Positions 56,868-64,000 of a stretch of 64,000 nucleotides of DNA are shown here, piece by piece (the first letter of the stretch is position 1; each line of letters starts with the position of its first letter). The notes below the pieces were generated by a model that saw only the letters and a list, made by a program, of their open reading frames with translations, was not told the DNA's origin and made no database searches. The translations under genes were made by a program, and so were the position numbers. Location of the stretch: assembly GCA_035772735.1 (NCBI GenBank), contig JASDFA010000027.1, positions 33,338,001-33,402,000 of the forward strand. Direction: 5' to 3'. The DNA is from Datura wrightii (Eukaryota > Streptophyta > Magnoliopsida > Solanales > Solanaceae).

Positions 56868-59227
56868 TGTCACAACCTAAATGGTCGTGATTGGCACTCA
56901 CACTAACCCCCAAGTGGGCGAATCAACGAATTCAAACAATTACCCCGACATCAATCAGTTCAACGAGAAGGAAATAACTCTTTAAATATAAAGAAATGAA
57001 ATATCCCAATCGAGCACAATCATCTAAAACAAAACAAATCAATAATCCCAAGATCCGATCTTCATTGCACTAGATGTCTACGTATAAGCTAAGAATGATA
57101 AATCTAGAAAACAAAGAACTAAAATGTCCATAGAGAAGACATCTCAACGAAGGAGTGGGATTGCCCGCCTTGCGATCGCTCACCTTTCCAATGAATTTGC
57201 TATTGCTTTATAGGTGAGGACGAGAGGAGCTTCCTAGATCAAATTCTGCACTCAGAAAAGAAGTGCAGGAGTAGCGTCAGTACGAAACACGGTACTGGTA
57301 GGCATCATCGGCCGACCAAACATAAGAACGTATAATCATTGTAACAACAATATAAAACTAGTCCAGAACATCATACTTATATACCACACATTTCAGGAAC
57401 TTTAACTCTACACATGTGGCAATCGACCTGCTCACTGAATTACGCCTTCCGCTGCAGCGATCACCATAGAGAAATAGGTTCTGCTGCAGCGGTCACTATA
57501 GCGAAATAGGTTCCGCTGCAGCGGTACTTCCCTAGGCAGTAGCTCGACTTAGTTTCACCTTCATCCTTTCACCAGTTTTTAACAATTCACATATTCTCAT
57601 GCTTATTCCCATATAAATGCAAGTTATTGACAACAATTCCCAACTATTCATCATCACACGTGACATAAAGCAAATCATCACAAGAAAGAACAACTCGACA
57701 TCAATATTCATTTAACCAGATCACACACAAAGTCTTTAAAACGTCTACAACTATATCATAAAATAGAACAAATGGTGACATGTCGGCCACACGCCTCCGT
57801 CATATCACCATAAACTCTCTATCACCAATATTAATATACACACATGCTAGAGGGTCTTATTTCTGCCCTTCCAGTCATGACCTGCAGGGGACTCTAGAAA
57901 TTCATGTACTGTACTGGCATGGTACCCGCTCCCACTCATATGCTCATCCAGATACTCCCCTCGGACACAAGCCACTCAATCAATATTGCTCACCCGTATG
58001 CTCTCCTCGTATATGAGTCTTCCATTTTAGGATATTCTTACTATCCTTAACCATTCTCAAGAACTTGAAACATAGCAGGGTTCGTTATTAATGCATTTAG
58101 GAATTTACAATCTCTGTCCCTCACTCGAATAAATAGCAAATCGCCAATCACTTCCATAACAATGCAAAAGGAATACACTTAACAACTCAACATAGTTCTA
58201 CATTGGTTCGGTGACCACATTATATTAAATTCACTTAGACAGCTTAATTCAACAGAAAATTCATCACAACAAGTAATGTCCATAGACCAATCATCACATC
58301 ATCGTTGCACATACATACATGCCATTATATAAAGTCTAACTTTTCTAAATCATAACCTACCTCGATTTTAGGGTAAGAGAAGTTAGCTACTCCACAGGAG
58401 CCTTTCCCTTTTCTCAAAGCTTTGGAATGCTCGAAATCTACACCAGTAATTATAGAGTAATTTTATAATTTACTCTTCCAACAAGGATCTTGGGATGCTA
58501 ACAAATTCATCACACTCTATTCATATATCGATCATTCTAACCCTACTCGTAGAGTTCCCCTCCTTAAATAGTTACTACGGCTAATGATCTTACTTTAACA
58601 AGCTGCGGGTCTCAACTATCCTTCAATTATATACATATATGCCTTCACAATCCCCTAGAAAGTGTTTATTGCTCACTTCTAGATCTAGGAATCAATGCCC
58701 ATTAGTTCTCCCTTAATTAGCCCTAGTTTCACTATTCTAGGGTTCTTTAATTAAGAATTCACCATCAAGGGCCACCCTATGATTCTAGGGTGTTGAGGAA
58801 TCAAATGGGGGAAGAAATTGGCTAGAGACTTACCTTGGGAAAGAAGTTAAACTGCTTTGGGGGATAAAATCACTTTTAAACCTTCAACCTTCGTATTTTG
58901 AAAATAGTGAGGTATAGCCCCAGAAATCCCACTTAAATCCACTTTATGATTTCCGTCGTCTGCTACAGCGGTCACATTTCTGCTGCAGCGAACCTACAAT
59001 GGTGGTCATAAAACCTCTACAGCGGATCTGGCAGTTAATTCCCCAGTCAGTTATGGTAGGATTCCGACCGTCACCACAGTCTCACTGCAGCGGTGGCCCG
59101 AAACCAAAAACTCCACAAATCATCAATTCACACCAGCTCACTCCACAACACTTCTCTAACTACTGTCTAGTCTCTTTTAGAGTATTTTAGGTTCATTTAT
59201 CCTTGTAATGGCATACGAGTCGTTACA
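56868..59227 (-). repeat. 3' LTR of the right-edge gypsy element (2360 bp)
   Basis: On the minus strand it starts TGTAACGACTCG and ends GGTTGTGACA. It matches the solo LTR at 18608-21045 and shares blocks with the LARD LTRs. It contains three CTGCAG-centred palindromes within 57449-57525. Only the 3' LTR lies in the window. The adjacent interior (59228-59260) lacks a purine tract, so the PPT has decayed. Small open frames inside are not genes. Confidence 0.85.
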
Positions 59228-59265
59228 TAAGATATCAATTAAAACACCGTTCGTCCCGTAATGGT

Positions 59266-59822
59266 CTACAAAGGCAAAGAAAACGTACAATATTCATCGA
59301 ATAGTTGAGGATATTTGATTTTCTTATTAGCCTCTATCTCCCAGGTGGCTTCCTTTATAGGACGATTCTTCCACTGGACCTTTACTGTCGTAATTTCTTT
59401 TGATCTCAGCTTGCGGACCTTCCTAGCTAATATCGCCACTGGCTCTTCCTCATAGAAAAAATTCTCATCTAGCAATATGGAGCCCCATTTAATAATGTAC
59501 GATCCATCCCTATGGATATTCTTCAATATGGAAACATGGAATGTCGATGTACCCTAGACAACCCTGACAGTAAGGCCAGCTCATAAGCTACTTCATCCAC
59601 ATGTCGGAGGATTTTAAATGATTCAATGTACCTCGGGCTAAGCTTGCCCCGCTTACCTAACCTCATTACCCCCCTCATGGGAGATACTTTGAGAAAGACT
59701 TGCTCTCCCTCCATAAACTCCATATCTCTCACCTTCTTGTCTGCATACTGTTTTTTTCTACTTTGAGTCGCCACCAGACGCTCTTGGATTACCCAAACTT
59801 TCTCCAAAGATTCCTTCAGCAA
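59266..59822 (-). pseudogene. Right-edge gypsy integrase C-terminus and chromodomain-like tail
   Basis: Frame 59822-59523 gives EGEQVFLKVSPMRGVMRLGK, then VDEVAYELALLSGLSRVH. A frameshift follows, and frame 59526-59266 gives EEPVAILARKVRKLRSKEI, then TTVKVQWKNRPIKEATWEIE and YPQLF. The Trp-Glu motif of the chromodomain-like tail, lost in the nested gypsy, is present here. Confidence 0.85.
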
Positions 59823-59829
59823 ATTGGTT

Positions 59830-60750
59830 CCTCATGGTCTCACCTCAAATGCATCAAATCACTCGATTGGAGACTTACATTTCCTCCCGTACAGAGCTTC
59901 AAATGGCGCCATGCCGATGCTCAAGCGATATCTATTGTTGTAAACGAACTCTGCCAAGGGTAGGAATTTATCCTAACGGCCCCTAAAATCTATATCACAG
60001 GCCCGAAGCATGTTCTTTAATACCTGAATGGTCTTTCTAATTATCCTTCTATCTGAGGATGGAGGGTTGTGCTCAAGTCCAACCTGGTGCCTAACTTTGC
60101 CTACACGGTCCTCCAAAAATGAGAGATGAACTGAGTACCCCTGTCAGACACAATTGACATCGGTACCCAATGCAACCGAGTCACTTCCTTCACATACATC
60201 TTGGCCAACCTCTGGCATTGTAAGTCATTTGGGCAGGCAAGAAATGAGCAAACTTGGTCAATCTGTCCACGATGATCCAAATGGAGTCAAACTTCCTCAA
60301 ATTCTTTGGAAGACCAACTACGAAATCCATAGCTATTTCCTCCCGTTTCCACTCGGGAATAAGCATCTTCTGAAGTACTCCCCCAGGCTTTTGGTGCTCT
60401 TATTTCACCTGCTGGCAGTTCAAATATTGGGTGACATAGTCAATAATATCTCTCTCCATTCTTCCCCATAAATAACCGCTTCAAGTCACGGTACATTTTG
60501 GTGACTCTAGAGTGAATGGAGTATCTCAAGTTGTGAGCTTCTTCCAGAAGAGTCTTAATTAGCTCACCCACTCAGGAAACACACATGCACCCCTTTATCC
60601 TCAGGACCCCTTCACCATCTAGCACTTCTTCCTTCACTTCCTCCGGTAGAATCTTATCTCGTATGCTATCCAACTTCTCATCCTCAAACTGTCTTGCCTT
60701 TATTTCCTCTAACAACAATGAATTAACCTCCATGCTAGCTAGTATCCCAC
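59830..60750 (-). pseudogene. Right-edge gypsy integrase, broken
   Basis: The minus strand gives KMYRDLKRLF, VTQYLNCQQVK (the first zinc Cys is Tyr), then EIAMDFVVGLPKNLRKFDS and IVDRLTKFAHFLPAQ with the first catalytic Asp. The remainder (about 60150-59880) is broken into several frames with stops. It would insert element cDNA into host DNA if intact. Confidence 0.8.
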
Positions 60751-60754
60751 CTGT

Positions 60755-61371
60755 TTATGTCAAAGAGAGCCTCATCAAAATGTTTGCTAGTGTTTGAACT
60801 TCCCTGGCCATCGGTCGTCGAGTAGCTTCCAAACAAGCTAGACTGCCCATACTTACTGCCTTCCGACTCAATACATCTGCCACTATATTAGCTTCCCTAG
60901 GTGATACAAGATGGTGACGTAATAGTCCTTGAGCAGTTCCATCCACCTCCTCTACCTTAAATTGAGATCTTTCTGAGAAAACACATATTGCAGGCTGTGA
61001 TGGTTTGTGAATACCTCGCAACAAGCTCCGTACAGGTAGTGCCTCCAGATTTTTAGGGCAAAAACCACCGCTTATAGCTCCAGGTCATGTGTGGGGTAAT
61101 TCTTCTCATGCACCTTTAACTGTCTAGAGGCATAAGTAATGGCCTGCCCTTCCTGCATTAACACAGCACCCAACCCAGACCGTGAACCATTATAATAAAA
61201 AATAAAATCTTTAACTTCCACCTGTAATGCCAAGATAGGTTCCGTGGTTAGATAGGTATTGAGCTTCTGAAAACTTGCTTCACATTCCTCCGACCACTGG
61301 AAAGGTACATCCTTCTGAGTCAACCTAGTCAATACAGAGGCAACGGATGCAAACCCTTCACAAACCGGCAA
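60755..61371 (-). pseudogene. Right-edge gypsy RNase H
   Basis: Frame 61371-61072 has VLTRLTQKDVPFQWSEECEA and FQKLNTYLTTEPILAL, then an AVLMQEGQAITYASRQLKVH segment. The first catalytic Asp of the family (CDAS) is replaced: the site reads YYNGS. The second frame (61024-60755) includes REANIVADVLSRK. Confidence 0.82.
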
Positions 61372-61451
61372 TAGTAGCTAGCCAGCCCCATAAAACTCTA
61401 AATCTCTATCATGGTAGTTGGCTTAGCCCAGTTTCTAACCGTCTCCACCTT

Positions 61452-62120
61452 CTATGGGTCAACTTTGATTCCGTATTTGGAGACTATATGCCCCAGAAAA
61501 GACACCGAGTCCAACCAAAACTCATACTTAGTGAATTCGGCATACAACTGCTTCTCCTTCAGAAATCCCAACATGATTCTCAAATGATTCTCATGCTCCT
61601 GCTTGGTCTTAGAGTACACCAAGATATGATCAATAAAAATAATTACGAATGAATCTAGATAGGGTTTGAAGATACCATTCATCAAGCTCATGAATGCTGC
61701 TGGAGCATTTTTGAGTCTGAAGGACATGACTAGGAACTCATAATGTCCATACTTGGTCCGAAAGGCTATTTTGGAAATATCCTCGGCTCGAATCTTCAGC
61801 TGGTGATAACCCAGTCTCAAGTCAATCTCTAAAAACACAGATGCTCTTTGTAATTGATCAAACAAATCATCTATTTGAGGAAGAGGGTACTTGTTTTGGA
61901 TAGTTACCTTGTTTAACTAACGATAATCAATGCACATCCGCATGTTGCCGTCTTTCTTCTTCACAAATAAAATGGGGGCACCCCACGATGAGACACTTGG
62001 TCGAATAAACCCCTTATTAAGCAGCTCTTGCAATTGTTCCTTGAGTTCTCTCAACTCAGTTAGTGTCATTCAGTACGAAGGAATAGAAATGGGTTAAGTC
62101 CCTGGCTCTGAGTCTATGCA
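61452..62120 (-). pseudogene. Right-edge gypsy reverse transcriptase with catalytic Asp lost
   Basis: From about 62120 the N-terminal RT blocks (ELLNKGFIRPSVSSWGAPILF-like, then the KDGNMRM and KQGNYPKQVPSSS region) are broken. Frame 61865-61452 gives MFDQLQRASVFLEIDLRLGY, EFLVMSFRLKNAPAAF and FVIIFIDHILVYSKT. The family motif FIDD reads FIDH; the His codon is at 61626-61628, a G-to-C change of a catalytic metal-binding Asp. LGHIVSKYGIKVDP follows in frame. This RT could not be active. Confidence 0.88.
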
Positions 62121-62423
62121 GAAATCAATATCACGGTTCGACGGTATGCCGGGTAAATCTGCAGGGAACACCTCTAAGAACTCGTAAACTATTGGGACCG
62201 ACTCTATGGAAGTACCCTCGGAACTAGCATCTCGAATATGCACTAGATACGCTAAACAAATTCGCTCTATCAACTTATGACCATGAATATAAGAAATGAA
62301 TTTCTTAAGAGCAGGGATATAATTCCCTTTCTACTTCAACCTGGATGACCCTGGGCCCGATATAGTCACAGTCTTAGCATGGCAATACAGAATGGCATGG
62401 TAAGGAGATAACCAGCTCATTCT

Positions 62424-62670
62424 CTAAATCATATTAAAATCAATCATGTCTAAGATCACAAAATCTACTAGAGTGTCAAATCCCATAAAATCAATAATAC
62501 AATCCCGACAAATCCTATCCACCACCACATAATCCCCAACAGGAGTAGATATATGGATAGGAGTATCGAGCACGTCACAAGAAAGATCCAATCCCAATGA
62601 AAAATAAGCAGATACATAGAAAAAAGTAGAACCCGAATCAAACAAAGCCATAGCCATTTTGTCGGACACA
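62424..62670 (-). pseudogene. Right-edge gypsy protease
   Basis: A frame of 81 codons contains MALFDSGSTFFYVSAYF, with the aspartic protease Asp-Ser-Gly at about 62639, and ends VILDMIDFNMI, where the family has DFDVILGMDWL. A stop follows directly. The next stretch (62423-62130) leads into RT in broken frames. Confidence 0.82.
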
Positions 62671-62739
62671 AAGATCGTACCTGTAATAAGAGCGTCTAAA
62701 GCCTCTGCCTCGGGCCTACTAATAAAATCATAAAAGTGA

Positions 62740-64000
62740 GCCTAGGTACCGGCCTGTGAACTGCCACGGTTGGGATGTGCTACCCCTCTACCTGACTGGG
62801 TACCACCCCTACCCACCTGAGCACCTCCCCTACTTGGCTGAGCACCATTACTGACGATTGGCTGACTACCTCGCCTAAGCTGTGGACGATCCCTACTGAA
62901 CGTACTGTCTCCTCTTCTGGAAGGGGCCGGAGCTCGAGGAGCTAGTGCGGGATGATCTGTCTGCCCTGGACAAACCTGGGACACCATATGTGAATATGTC
63001 CATACTCCCCACACTTATGGCATACCTCTCGATCACTGATCTCTGAACAGGAACAGCAAAAATAGGGCGAGCCCCGAAGTCTGAGCAAACAAGCTGAGTA
63101 CCCTCAACTGTACCTACTGGTCAGGGAGTGTTCTTGACGGGCCTCCGGCTGACACCCGCATAGCTAAATGAATAGGACACCCAAAGAAATCCTACGATAC
63201 CAAAGTCCTAGTAACAGAGCCACTATAGGGACCCACCCTCTGAGCCTTTTTCTCGACATTCTTTGCGTACCCTTCCTGTTTTACCCCCTTTATGTTCTTT
63301 ACATATTCCACCACCTCCTGAAAGGTCTTACCTGAGGAGACCATCTGAAGAGCTGATAACTGGAGATCAACATTTAGGCCTTTAACAAACCTCCTGATCC
63401 TTTTTTTTTTCTGTGAGCAGTAAGGGTAGAGCATACCTAGATAGTGAATGAAACTAGGCCTTGTAGGATGCAACAGAAGAGCTTCCCTGCTCGATGGTGG
63501 TGAACTGATCCCGTCTCCTATCTCTCAAGGTATGGGGTACATACTTCTCCAGAAACATGGAGTAAAACTGGGTCCAGGTCAACGATGGTGACCCTGCTAG
63601 TCTGCACTCCACAAAAGCCCTCCAACAGAGCTTTGCATCACCTATCAGCTAGAAGGTCACAAACTCCATATCATAATTCTCTACCATCCCCATCTTATGG
63701 AGCCTCTCGTGACACTTTATAATGAATTCATAGGCGTCCTCCGCCTTAGTACCATAAAAAGTGGGAGGCTTCATCTTGGTGAACCTCCATAATAAATCAT
63801 TCTCCTCCCCTATCATCACAGGCCCAACCACCAACCTCGGATACATGACCACCTCCGACATGTCACCAATGCGAGGAGCCACTATATCTGCATGTTGTAT
63901 CCCTGATTTCTGCCCTGAAGGAGTTGCTGGCAGCCCATTACCCACGAGGTCAATCAGGAGATTAAGAACCTGATCCAGAACCTTAAAGGATGTTGAAGCG
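62740..64000 (-). pseudogene. Right-edge gypsy gag, 5' end outside window
   Basis: Frame 63945-63649 contains FTKMKPPTFYGTKAEDAYEF and IIKCHERLHKMGMVENYDME, the start of the retrotransposon gag domain. Frame 63473-63192 has RRFVKGLNVDLQLSALQMVS and FQEVVEYVKNIKGVK. A CCHC knuckle CHKCGEYGHIHIWC lies at 63021-62980, followed after a frameshift by a Gly/Arg-rich linker (62900-62760). Frameshifts split it into three or more pieces. Confidence 0.82.

Larger units (their letters stand above)
59228..64000 (-). mobile_element. Interior of a minus-strand Ty3/gypsy (Tekay-like) element, 5' end outside the window
   Basis: The gene order read on the minus strand is gag (from beyond 64000 to about 62740), protease (62669), RT (about 62120-61452), RNase H (61371-60755), integrase (60750-59830) and chromodomain-like tail (59822-59266), then the 3' LTR. 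This is the gypsy order. All domains carry stops or frameshifts. Confidence 0.9.

Noticed and set aside
1..64000. CRISPR array, bacterial operon, tRNA or rRNA genes
   Set aside because: Direct repeats here are tandem gene monomers, LTRs or microsatellites; the TGGTATCAGAGC matches are primer binding sites, not tRNA genes.

Overview
This is an AT-rich, repeat-dominated stretch of a plant nuclear genome. The evidence is long-LTR Ty3/gypsy elements primed by initiator-Met tRNA, an L1-type LINE, Stowaway-like MITEs, Helitron-type ends and plant F-box/F-box-associated (FBA) coding remnants. The overall style would fit a Solanaceae-type eudicot, but that placement is inference. I see no rRNA, tRNA, CRISPR or bacterial feature, and no gene I would call intact and functional.

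Region 1 (1-25213) is a tandem array of minus-strand F-box pseudogenes. The monomers differ in sequence and length (about 0.9-1.5 kb). In positions 1-15526 five monomers, A-B-C-D-E, form a higher-order repeat of about 5.76 kb. It is present as copy 1 (internally deleted), two full copies and a truncated fourth copy. A Helitron-like 3' terminus (hairpin, then CTAGT on the minus strand) lies directly upstream of several F-box reading frames. Three insertions break the array: an AT-rich segment (15527-17308), a 5'-truncated LINE (17441-22523), and a solo gypsy LTR (18608-21045) inside that LINE. Two more diverged F-box monomers (F and G) follow.

Region 2 (25214-27009) is AT-rich non-coding DNA with a Helitron-like 5' end and two Stowaway-like MITEs.

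Region 3 (27010-45823) is a nested pair of retrotransposons. The outer element is a non-autonomous, large-LTR element (LARD-like) with about 2.98-kb LTRs and an antisense plant transposon-protein pseudogene in its interior. Its 5' LTR is split by a complete but mutated chromovirus-like gypsy element (29508-39144). That element has 2.05-kb LTRs, a PBS, gag, protease, RT, RNase H, integrase and a PPT, flanked by ATAAC/ATAAT.

Region 4 (45824-56867) is AT-rich intergenic DNA. It holds Helitron-like termini, microsatellites, a 75-bp tandem duplication, and a truncated LTR (50579-52396, minus) of the same family as the nested gypsy element.

Region 5 (56868-64000) is the 3' part of a minus-strand gypsy element: a 2.36-kb 3' LTR, then integrase, RNase H, RT, protease and gag, running off the right edge. 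Its LTR shares sequence blocks with the outer LARD LTRs and the solo LTR in Region 1, so these are related families, possibly an autonomous/non-autonomous pair.

The window's main interest is structural: how a gene-derived higher-order repeat formed next to Helitron-like ends, and how at least three layers of retroelements were stacked.
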